Shown: piece after piece, positions 20,145 to 28,478 of the stretch
Layout: the number at the start of each line of letters is the position of its first letter
Numbering within the stretch: the first letter of the stretch is position 1
Source of the DNA: Eremothecium cymbalariae DBVPG#7215
Taxonomy: Eukaryota > Ascomycota > Saccharomycetes > Saccharomycetales > Saccharomycetaceae
Length of the DNA: 64,000 bases
Direction of reading: 5' to 3'
NCBI RefSeq assembly: GCF_000235365.1
Contig: NC_016453.1
Location: 558,001 to 622,000, forward strand
Translations under genes and position numbers: made by a program
Notes under the pieces: generated by a model
Database searches by the model: none
Seen by the model: the letters and a program-made list of their open reading frames with translations, nothing else
What the model was told of the DNA's origin: nothing

Positions 20145-20257
20145 AAGTTTAAGAAGCAATAACAGTGAACAGATACAGAAGGATTGTTTAATCACAACAC
20201 ATAGCTTCGGATTTACCATAGATATAGTTGACGCTACAGTCTGATACGGTAAGTGTA

Positions 20258-21571
20258 ATGGGTCAAGGAACGTCCAGTTATGGCAAGGGCCAGAAGGGTA
20301 AGAAGGATAAGAAACAGAAGCCTAAATATGAGCCACCGGTACAATCCAAGCTCGGTAGGAAGAAAAGGAAAGGGCCAGCTACTGCAGAAAAGTTACCTAG
20401 TGTTTACCCAAGTACCAGATGCAAGTTGAAATTATTGAGAATGGAGAGGATCAAGGATCATTTGTTGTTGGAGGAGGAGTTTGTTACCAATTCGGAAATC
20501 TTGAAGCCTTTCGAGATGAAACAAGAGGAGGAAAGGAAACAACTGGAAGAAATTCGGGGTACGCCGTTATCTATTGGTACTTTGGAAGAGATAATTGATG
20601 ATGACCATGCGATTGTGACGAGTCCAACTACACCTGATTTTTACGTTAGTATTTTGTCATTTGTGGATAAGGAGCTGTTGGAGCCCGGATGTTCTGTGTT
20701 GCTACATCACAAGACAATGTCGATTGTTGGTGCATTACAAGATGATGCGGACCCTATGGTGTCTGTTATGAAGATCGATAAGTCGCCGGCAGAGTCGTAT
20801 AACGATATTGGTGGATTGGAAGCACAGATTCAAGAAATTAAAGAAGCGGTAGAATTGCCGTTGACGCATCCAGAATTGTACGAGGAGATGGGCATCAAGC
20901 CGCCCAAGGGTGTCATTCTATATGGTGCGCCGGGTACCGGAAAGACATTATTGGCCAAGGCAGTAGCAAATCAAACATCAGCTACATTCTTGAGAATCGT
21001 GGGATCGGAGTTGATCCAGAAATATTTAGGTGACGGACCTAGACTTTGTAGACAGATATTTAAAGTCGCTGCCGAAAATGCTCCAAGTATAGTATTTATT
21101 GATGAGATTGATGCAATTGGTACAAAAAGATACGACTCCAATAGCGGCGGCGAAAGAGAAATCCAAAGAACTATGTTAGAGTTGCTAAACCAATTGGATG
21201 GTTTCGATGATAGAGGAGATGTTAAAGTCATAATGGCTACTAACAAAATTGAAAGCTTGGACCCTGCTTTAATCAGACCAGGTAGAATCGACCGTAAAAT
21301 TTTATTCGAAAACCCAGATATAACTACTAAACGCAAAATCTTGGGAATTCACACCTCAAAAATGAACCTAAGCGAAGATGTTAACTTGGAAACCCTAGTA
21401 ACCTCGAAAGACGAACTCTCGGGTGCTGATATCAAAGCTATGTGCACTGAGGCCGGCCTTCTGGCCTTGAGAGAAAGAAGAATGCAAGTTACCGTGGAAG
21501 ACTTTAAACAGGCTAAAGAACGTGTAATGAAAAATAAAGTTGAAGAAAACTTAGAAGGCCTGTACTTGTGA
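20258..21571 (+). CDS. RPT2: Rpt2, 26S proteasome AAA-ATPase subunit
   Basis: 437 aa, the same length as S. cerevisiae Rpt2 (YDL007W). The ATG at 20258 gives the MGQG N-myristoylation signal conserved in Rpt2; an upstream open frame is spurious. Further features are the coiled coil and OB domain (about 50-170), Walker A GAPGTGKT (223-230), Walker B with Asp282/Glu283, the [20 protein letters not shown] block and C-terminal LYL. That last triplet is the HbYX motif that docks into the 20S alpha ring and opens the gate. Confidence 0.98.
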   Translation: MGQGTSSYGKGQKGKKDKKQKPKYEPPVQSKLGRKKRKGPATAEKLPSVYPSTRCKLKLLRMERIKDHLLLEEEFVTNSEILKPFEMKQEEERKQLEEIRGTPLSIGTLEEIIDDDHAIVTSPTTPDFYVSILSFVDKELLEPGCSVLLHHKTMSIVGALQDDADPMVSVMKIDKSPAESYNDIGGLEAQIQEIKEAVELPLTHPELYEEMGIKPPKGVILYGAPGTGKTLLAKAVANQTSATFLRIVGSELIQKYLGDGPRLCRQIFKVAAENAPSIVFIDEIDAIGTKRYDSNSGGEREIQRTMLELLNQLDGFDDRGDVKVIMATNKIESLDPALIRPGRIDRKILFENPDITTKRKILGIHTSKMNLSEDVNLETLVTSKDELSGADIKAMCTEAGLLALRERRMQVTVEDFKQAKERVMKNKVEENLEGLYL

Positions 21572-22385
21572 TATTCTATATATAATCTATACCCATTCTC
21601 CCCCCGCAATAAAATACCATCCAAACGACTTGAACATGCGCGTTCTCAAACTATATCATAAACACCAAAAACCTCCCCCTCTGTATAACTTTCCCTACCT
21701 CCATCCCCCTCTTACACTATAACCCTCTTGTTAAATCCATCACGTTTGCCAACACCTTCCCATTACCCTGCCTTCTCTAGCCCGAATCATAATGAAGCCC
21801 CTAACTCCCGCTTTTAAGTGTCATTCGAAGGAAAGAAAAGGTACATAGAACTTAAATTCCTCCTGCTCATTCTCGTCCGGTTCTATACAGCAATCTCACA
21901 TTGTTCCAAAATACTTTAAAATCGTCTGCCTCAAATGCACGGGACAGATTTTTTGGTAATTCTTGCCCAGTGGATACTTAAAATGGAAGCACTACATATC
22001 TAAGAAAGGGGCTCGAGGCAATTCTCAACAACGAGTCTGTAACACATAAATTATTGCTCCAATTGTTCTAGTTTTAGGAAAGAGGCTAAAAACGGTTGTC
22101 GCTTGTTTTTGGGTTTTTCTTTTTTTAGATTACAATAGTTCCAAAAGAATCCAAACACCAAAAGGAAAAGTGCTATTCAATATCAGTTCTAAAATTCCTT
22201 ACTACATCTGAGTCGGCAACACAGTAACAGGCATTGAAGGGTAGTACGGGAAACAGGGTGTAATAGATCAGGTTTTATTGGCACTAAGTGCGGTAATATA
22301 CAGCAATCCATAAAGTAGTTGTAGCATTTGTTTTTTTTTTGAAAAATAATTTAAATTTTTATTGAACATTTGAATTACTACACAA
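21572..22385 (+). other. intergenic, RPT2 3' end / PTC1 promoter
   Basis: 814 bp, unusually long for two tandem plus-strand genes. A pyrimidine-rich stretch (about 21590-21790) is followed by ordinary AT-rich sequence with T runs near 22121 and 22331. I see no tRNA, snoRNA or protein signature. Confidence 0.4.
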
Positions 22386-23405
22386 ATGAGTGAAGATGAA
22401 ACTAAGAACGTTCGAAATAATAGCACTAACCAACAGGCCATTATTTCGGGTATGAAACATGAGGATACTGATGAGAATAATGATGGTGAAGGGGTTATGG
22501 TAAATACTACAAGTTCGGTAACGGTGGAAAACACTGCCACAATAGATGCCCCTGTCGCTTCAGCTGCAGTATACCAAGATACTCCAGCTTATCAGCTGTC
22601 CTATGTTGTTGGGGTTGCAGAGAATAAAAATGCGAAGTTTAGACGGGCTATGGAGGATGTGCATACTTACGTGGAGAACTTTTCTTCCCGGTTGGACTGG
22701 GGGTATTTTGCGATATTTGATGGACATGCTGGTAACCAAGCCTCGAAATGGTGTGGCTCACACCTACATACTATCATTGAGGAGCGGATATTGCAGGGTG
22801 ATAGCCAAGATGTGAGGGATGTTTTAAATGATTCATTTGTATATGCTGACCAGCAAATAAACAGTACACTGGAGGGGAATAGTGGTTGTACGGCAGCAGT
22901 GGGAATATTACGTTGGGAAGTTCCTTCGTCAATACCAAATCAGTCAATAAATCTGGATCAGCATAAGAGGATGCTATATACAGCTAATGTGGGCGATACG
23001 CGGATAATATTGTTCAGGAATGGTCGCAGTGTGAGATTAACTTACGACCATAAAGCCTCCGATATAATTGAGATGCAAAGGGTTGAACAAGCAGGAGGGT
23101 TGATTATGAAAAGTAGGGTTAATGGCATGCTTGCAGTAACAAGGTCACTTGGAGATAAATTTTTCGATTCTTTAGTAGTTGGAAACCCATTCACTACCAG
23201 TGTAGAAATAACGACAAGTGATCAATTTTTGATAATTGCATGCGATGGCTTATGGGATGTTGTTGACGATCAAGAAGCCTGTGAGATGATTAAAGATGTG
23301 GAGGATGCCAACGAAGCCGCGAGGCTGTTGGTCAGGTATGCGTTGGAAAATGGTACGACGGACAACGTAACAGTAATGGTTGTGTTTTTTCATAACCACC
23401 AGTAG
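22386..23405 (+). CDS. PTC1: Ptc1, type 2C protein phosphatase
   Basis: 339 aa. The PP2C domain begins near residue 70 (YVVGVAENKNAKFRRAMEDVHTY) and contains the metal-binding DGHAG (112-116), the GNSGCTAAVG strand, TANVGDTRIILFRNGRSVRLTYDHKA, ACDGLWDVVDDQ and ENGTTDNVTVMVVF. It dephosphorylates MAP kinases such as Hog1 and acts in cell-wall signalling and organelle inheritance. S. cerevisiae Ptc1 (YDL006W) is 281 aa. The extra residues are an N-terminal, acidic and Thr/Val/Asn-rich extension of about 60. Confidence 0.96.
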   Translation: MSEDETKNVRNNSTNQQAIISGMKHEDTDENNDGEGVMVNTTSSVTVENTATIDAPVASAAVYQDTPAYQLSYVVGVAENKNAKFRRAMEDVHTYVENFSSRLDWGYFAIFDGHAGNQASKWCGSHLHTIIEERILQGDSQDVRDVLNDSFVYADQQINSTLEGNSGCTAAVGILRWEVPSSIPNQSINLDQHKRMLYTANVGDTRIILFRNGRSVRLTYDHKASDIIEMQRVEQAGGLIMKSRVNGMLAVTRSLGDKFFDSLVVGNPFTTSVEITTSDQFLIIACDGLWDVVDDQEACEMIKDVEDANEAARLLVRYALENGTTDNVTVMVVFFHNHQ

Positions 23406-23656
23406 ATAGTAAACTTCGTCTTTTTTGTTGTGTTTATTCACCAAGCGTAGGCTCATATTTAGCACTCTCCTGTTCGCTACATGCTGGCATAAGACACTAT
23501 ATACGTGGTAATCATACTGTATCACATAGTTTTGAGGTAAGTCTGTTTTTGTAAAAGCTGCTTATCTCTACCGTGTGCCGGAGTCCTATTATTTACTATT
23601 CCAAATTTACACAACTGCATACTAATTAACGACTTGTAAGTGAATTCACAGCATTA

Positions 23657-24847
23657 TTATATGTTGAAATCATTTAAGTCAAGTTCATTGTTATCACCAG
23701 TAGTATTCCAATCAATACCAAGATCATTGAAATCATTCAATGTCAAGTAGTCATCAGGATTAATTCCACTGCCAGTTTGAGCGCCAGGCTGTCTAGTATC
23801 TTGATCAACGATATCTGCTCGTAAACCACTATTAACATTTTGTTCATTAATGTTGTTAGTGTTGGAAGTATTGAGGCCTATATTATTATTATCATTGTGG
23901 GTGATGCAGCCTCTGCCATTATTCTTTTCGCTAGTATTGGTGATATTATTGTTATTGTTACTGTTGTTGTTACTGTTGTTGTTACTGTTGTTGTTACTGT
24001 TGTTACTGTTGTTGTTACTGTTGTTGTTACTGTTGTTGTTACTGTTGCTGACGTTGTTGTTGTTGTTGTTGTTGTTGTTGCCGTTGTTTCCGTTGTTGCC
24101 GTTGTTGTTGGTTATTATTCTACTGCTAGTAGCAGCGCTGCCGATGCCGCTATTACTATCTAGTTCATTGATGTTCTCACCAGTATCGCCGTTATTACTG
24201 TTGGAAGGTACACTACCAGAACCCATGTTAAAATCATCAAGTGAAAAATCGCCTTGTCCATCAATGCCACCAAACATAGATAAGTCCATGTCGTTCAAGT
24301 CACCGAAATCAGCACTAAATGGCTTTTTAGAGCCCCCCCTATTGCTATCTTGGCCTTCCAAATTAGTCGCCTCTAGGTCGGCCATAAGACCATTGGGCGT
24401 TGCACCAGTTAAATCAACAGGAGACTGATGGTGAGCTTGCTGCGTAAGGTGCTGTGGAGCTAGTAATGCAACCTGGGCCGCTGCTTTCTCCTCTTGTAAC
24501 TTTTTGGTTTTCTCAAGCTCCTCTTGCTGCTTCCTTCTTAACTCCTCCTCCTGGCGTAGCTTCCATTGCTTCATACGATGGGCTACATCATCCACAGTTT
24601 CCAGGTATTGTGAAGCCGTTGTTAATGTGGTATCAACACCGTCCAGAATAGAATGAAACAAACGTACCTTATCACCAAGAGACTTCGAAAAATTCTTCCT
24701 GAACCCCGCTGCAACATCTGAATTTAACTGTATGGTCTTTAACTGCTGCTGTACCATCATTTCAGTGGCTGCTCGCATGATGTCGTCAAGACATTGTGTT
24801 AAACGATCCGTATTCATCTCGTCATCGCTCTTGCCCTTGAATGCCAT
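23657..24847 (-). CDS. MED2: Med2, Mediator tail subunit
   Basis: 396 aa (S. cerevisiae 431 aa, YDL005C). The N-terminal helical region carries LTQCLDDIMRAATEMMVQQQLKTIQLNSD and KVRLFHSILDGVDTTLTTASQYLET. A charged Glu/Lys/Arg helix follows (about 90-125), then a Gly/Asp-rich part, a long Asn/Ser tract and the conserved C-terminus YLTLNDFNDLGIDWNTTGD. Med2 forms the tail module with Med3 and Med15 and receives activator contacts. It is divergent from ATP16. Confidence 0.95.
   Translation of the reverse strand: MAFKGKSDDEMNTDRLTQCLDDIMRAATEMMVQQQLKTIQLNSDVAAGFRKNFSKSLGDKVRLFHSILDGVDTTLTTASQYLETVDDVAHRMKQWKLRQEEELRRKQQEELEKTKKLQEEKAAAQVALLAPQHLTQQAHHQSPVDLTGATPNGLMADLEATNLEGQDSNRGGSKKPFSADFGDLNDMDLSMFGGIDGQGDFSLDDFNMGSGSVPSNSNNGDTGENINELDSNSGIGSAATSSRIITNNNGNNGNNGNNNNNNNNNVSNSNNNSNNNSNNNSNNSNNNSNNNSNNNSNNNNNITNTSEKNNGRGCITHNDNNNIGLNTSNTNNINEQNVNSGLRADIVDQDTRQPGAQTGSGINPDDYLTLNDFNDLGIDWNTTGDNNELDLNDFNI
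23943..24111 (-). repeat. Asn/Ser-coding trinucleotide repeat in MED2
   Basis: About 170 bp of imperfect AAC/AAT triplets interrupted at near-regular intervals by AGT (Ser), giving blocks of Asn3-Ser and then uninterrupted Asn and Asn-Gly. S. cerevisiae Med2 has an Asn tract in the same place, so the tract is conserved in kind and not in sequence. Confidence 0.9.
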
Positions 24848-25248
24848 ACTCCCCTCTTTATTTTGCTGCGAAGTTTTTTTGAGTTTTCACACCTTCCGTA
24901 ACTAAAGAGCCCTCTTCTACTATTGCTGAGGTTTTAGCGCCTGATTAAAGGGTTCTATCATGAGTTCATTCTGGATAGATAGGTTAATGAACGTAATCTG
25001 GAATTCATGATGCCATTTTTTATCAAGAATCACGTGACTTGTGTTACCCGCGCTTGGTCACTCAATCATAACGTACGATAATTTTGCCATCCAATCATAT
25101 TCATGGAAAATCTATTTTTCGGGTAGGGTAACTGTATCCGTTTTTCATACCTCCTGGTGCAGAGTGGAGATTCATCAAGTGTAATAAGTGTATGTAGAAA
25201 GATCACAGGTGCGGACGGAATCTGCAACAACGTTATACTCAGGTTAAG
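24848..25248. promoter_or_regulatory. divergent promoter MED2/ATP16 with Cbf1- and Reb1-type sites
   Basis: 401 bp. It contains ATCACGTGAC (25029-25038, Cbf1-type) and TTACCCG (25044-25050, Reb1 core) only 7 bp beyond the CACGTG core, and a CCAATCA near 25092, a possible Hap2/3/4/5 site suitable for a respiratory gene. Site calls rest on consensus matches only. Confidence 0.6.
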
Positions 25249-25728
25249 ATGTTTAGGTTGAGTTCTTCCAAAAACTTCGTTAAGGTGGCCAATACGATTT
25301 CCAGGCGTGCATATGCAGAAGCCGCTTCTAATGAATTTCTGAAACTACACTTTGCTCTTCCACATAACACTATTTATGCTGGTAGCAAGGTAACTCAAGT
25401 TAACTTGCCAGTGAAGTCAGGCCATGTCGGTATTCTAGCAAACCACGTACCAATTGTAGAACAATTGGTTCCAGGTGTGGTTGAAGTAGTGGAGGAAGGT
25501 GCTTCGAAGAAGTTTTTTGTCTCTGGTGGTTTCGCTACGGTTCAACCAGATTCTACCATGTCTATCACCTCTGTTGAAGCATTCCCATTGGAATCTTTCT
25601 CTAGTGAGAGTATTAAATCCCTGTTGGTAGAAGCTGAAAAGAATGCAGGTTCAGCTGATCAAAAGATTGCCGCAGAAGCTGCTATCCAGATCGAAGTCTT
25701 GGAAGCATTGCAAGCAGCTTTGAAATAG
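25249..25728 (+). CDS. ATP16: Atp16, delta subunit of mitochondrial F1 ATP synthase
   Basis: 159 aa (S. cerevisiae 160 aa, YDL004W). Residues 1-22 (MFRLSSSKNFVKVANTISRR) are a matrix-targeting presequence. The beta-sandwich domain has LKLHFALPHNTIYAG, QVNLPVKSGHVGILANHVPIVEQLVPGV and KKFFVSGGFATVQPDSTMSI. Two C-terminal helices follow. This is the bacterial-epsilon homologue in the central stalk that couples rotor and catalytic head. Confidence 0.97.
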   Translation: MFRLSSSKNFVKVANTISRRAYAEAASNEFLKLHFALPHNTIYAGSKVTQVNLPVKSGHVGILANHVPIVEQLVPGVVEVVEEGASKKFFVSGGFATVQPDSTMSITSVEAFPLESFSSESIKSLLVEAEKNAGSADQKIAAEAAIQIEVLEALQAALK

Positions 25729-26405
25729 AAGGCGCAAGTGTGAAGGACAAATAAACCTGTTTAACGCGTTCCCTATTATACTACTGTACACGTATATTCT
25801 CAATTCAATTAACATTTCCTAGATTATTTCCATAGACGCACGTATGCAGTTTTCCCGCATCTTTTTCGGTTATACTGCGGGTACGTTCTGAAATGAGTGA
25901 ATCAACTTGTCACGGATTTGGTTAGAAACGTACGCATTATATCTAGGTGTGTATATATGTATATCATGTTAATTATCAAGATCATTTTTGACATTTACTG
26001 GTCGTAATCTACATTTGCAAATGCTCCAGATGTGGTTCTAAATGCGTCTCATCTCTTCACGTGATGTAAAGGCTTGCCGAACGCGAAAATACGAAATATA
26101 CGAAATTTTGGAACGGAGCGCTTAAACGGTCTCTCTTGAACACACGCACGCAAAATCTCTTTGCACACCTAAAGGTGTAGATCTGGATAACCTATTATGG
26201 ATTTCGCGTTCGTTTTGACCTCACCTCATCGGTGGCAGTTGGTATATAGATAGGAGGAACATGCATAGAGCACTTGTTACAAAATGAAGTTTATATACGT
26301 GTGTGTTTGTGTGTGTCGTGAATAAAAAAAGAGTACGTCCTCCTTTTCAGTAAAGGTCAATCAAATCCAAACAGGAGATAATCAAGCCACTCAATTATAT
26401 CTGAG
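25729..26405 (+). promoter_or_regulatory. MCD1 promoter region with G1/S-type elements
   Basis: 677 bp between ATP16 and MCD1. ACGCGAAA lies at 26081-26088 on the plus strand and at 26202-26209 on the minus strand, and a full MCB ACGCGT at 25764-25769. A Cbf1-type TCACGTGAT is at 26057-26065. ACGCGAAA fits both the MCB core and the Swi4 CRCGAAA consensus. In S. cerevisiae MCD1 peaks at G1/S, so the sites suit the gene. Confidence 0.65.
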
Positions 26406-28136
26406 ATGTCTGAACAACGTCCGCAACAGCCTAGTTTGGTTAGGCTAGCTACTAAAAATGGGCCGTTGGCTCAGATTTGGTTGGCATCGACCCTTACGAA
26501 CCTGAATAGGTCGTATTTGAAAACAGACATTTTACAGTCGGTGCAAGAAATTTCTAAGGTTACTAGTTCTGAACTCGATGATACTAGTGTAGAGCCTATT
26601 ACTTTGCGTGTTTCTGGTGAGTTGTTGCATGGTGTGGTAAGAGTATATTCTCAAAAGGCCAATTTTCTTCTTTCTGATATTTCAGATCTTTTACACAAGC
26701 TGAAGTCGGTGTTCAGAGGTAATGTACAAAAAAGTATCATGGTTCATGTTGATACTGTTTCGAAGTTAGATCAGCTAATTTTGCAAGATACGGTAACAGA
26801 AATGGATGTCCTAATTACTCCAAGTTTAGATTTTCTACGAGAGACTAGCATTCCTCAGGGATTAATGGGCCGCGAACATTCTATGGAAAGACAAGTACAA
26901 GGTGCTAATGCTGCAACAGCTCCTTGGGACATGTCCCTTGAAGTTGGTAGGAGATTTGCACCGGACGATGATTTGGAACAACAAACTTCACAATTGGATT
27001 TGAACTTCGAACTGGGAGACACTAACAACTCGAAATCTTGGGGTGAAGGAACTCACATGTCTGATCAATTTCAAATTAGTTTAGGTGATGACAATAAAGA
27101 TGAACTCCCCTCCGATAATGACAGCATGGACTGGGATTTGGGCGTAGTTGAGCAAGAAAGTTCTGGCGCAGACGATGGTAACAAGAGCGTGGAACTCGGT
27201 CGTAGGGCCACACACGATACTGCGTTACATGATACCACAGACTTTGACTTTGACTTGGGTATAGAAAAGGATCCATTCGAAGCCACTTTAGAACAGGAGC
27301 TAAGGGAACCCGAACCAAAAGTCCTAGAGGTAAGGCATAAGAGGAACTCGGCACTGGTTAACGCAAAGAGACTTCAACAAGATGAAGAAACAGAATTAAA
27401 AGAGTTTCAGGTTAAGAATGGCCTTTTGGATGCTATTTCTGCGAGCACTTCCACTGATGTCTCTAATGCATTCACAAAGAAAAGAGGTTGGTCTGAGTTA
27501 GTGTCTAGTATGGACTTTTTGCCTGAATATTCGATCAACCACTTTTCGGCCTTCACATTTTTAAAGAAACAAAAGCGATCAACGGACACCCATCCCGAGG
27601 CTTTTGAGAAAGGTTCCATTCCACCAGTTTCTGAGGATCCTTCGATGGATCTGTCTCTGGAACTTGACGAGAGCTTGGTCCATCAATCTGACATAGAAGC
27701 CGGAACACAAGAGGGAATAGAAGCAACTGACCAATCTGGTATTGAAGAACCAGGTCAGTTGATTAGTGATCTAGCTAGTGGACCAGCTGATCTACACGAA
27801 TACTCTCATATATCTAGTGATAACTTTTCCATCTCAAATGGACATACTCAAAAGGTTGAACTCAATACTGGTGAACTGGTTTCGAAATCCACCGTTGATA
27901 TGGCCAACGCTATAAGAAACGGTTTCATAGGCAATGAAGATATTTCGTTCGATCAACTTCTGAATTTTAGGTATCGTGCTAGTGAAACACCGATTACTAA
28001 GAGCCAAGCAGGTAAAGCATTTTTTGAACTACTGGTATTGGCAACTGCGGATTGTATTAATCTCGAACAGAAGGCTTCCGATGATATTAGAATTACAAGC
28101 AAAGGAGCATTATTTGAAAAGTTCATTGAAGTGTGA
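26406..28136 (+). CDS. MCD1: Mcd1/Scc1, kleisin subunit of mitotic cohesin
   Basis: 576 aa (S. cerevisiae 566 aa, YDL003W). The N-terminal kleisin domain begins LVRLATKNGPLAQIWLAS, and the LRVSGELLHGVVRVYSQKANFLL helix that binds Smc3 follows (about 67-89). Two separase sites are retained: SLEVGRR (177-183) and SVELGRR (261-267), matching the two mapped in S. cerevisiae. The C-terminal winged helix that binds Smc1 ends KGALFEKFIEV. It holds sister chromatids until separase cuts it. Confidence 0.97.
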   Translation: MSEQRPQQPSLVRLATKNGPLAQIWLASTLTNLNRSYLKTDILQSVQEISKVTSSELDDTSVEPITLRVSGELLHGVVRVYSQKANFLLSDISDLLHKLKSVFRGNVQKSIMVHVDTVSKLDQLILQDTVTEMDVLITPSLDFLRETSIPQGLMGREHSMERQVQGANAATAPWDMSLEVGRRFAPDDDLEQQTSQLDLNFELGDTNNSKSWGEGTHMSDQFQISLGDDNKDELPSDNDSMDWDLGVVEQESSGADDGNKSVELGRRATHDTALHDTTDFDFDLGIEKDPFEATLEQELREPEPKVLEVRHKRNSALVNAKRLQQDEETELKEFQVKNGLLDAISASTSTDVSNAFTKKRGWSELVSSMDFLPEYSINHFSAFTFLKKQKRSTDTHPEAFEKGSIPPVSEDPSMDLSLELDESLVHQSDIEAGTQEGIEATDQSGIEEPGQLISDLASGPADLHEYSHISSDNFSISNGHTQKVELNTGELVSKSTVDMANAIRNGFIGNEDISFDQLLNFRYRASETPITKSQAGKAFFELLVLATADCINLEQKASDDIRITSKGALFEKFIEV

Positions 28137-28478
28137 ACACATGAAGATCGCGGTCGGGGGTGACTCTACACATCAACTACATATAGGCGCTCGTCTAAAG
28201 GATTTTATTAAAGAAATAACGGTTTTGTAGAATATACATATTGAACGGATATTAGATTTTATATTTCTATCACTTCTGACGTGGTTCTCGAGAATATTTT
28301 GCAAAAAAGAAACGAACCTGGCGCTAAAGAACTAACAAAATTTTTAGATAGTTCTCAGGTATAAAATTGTAAGTGACAGTAATTTGCAAAGAGATATTCG
28401 TTGGAACAATCATTAGGTGACCGGTTGAGGCTTTCGATTTGTCTAGAGTAGAACCTGTTATCTATTCCTATTGATATA
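28137..28478 (+). other. intergenic, MCD1 3' end / UTP20 promoter
   Basis: 342 bp. An AAAATTTTT stretch near 28337 resembles part of the RRPE element seen in ribosome-biogenesis promoters, but no PAC motif is visible, so the reading is weak. Confidence 0.35.

Noticed and set aside
23840..24428. Plus-strand open frames opposite MED2 rich in Leu or Val
   Set aside because: Antisense reading of the Asn triplet repeat, not a protein.
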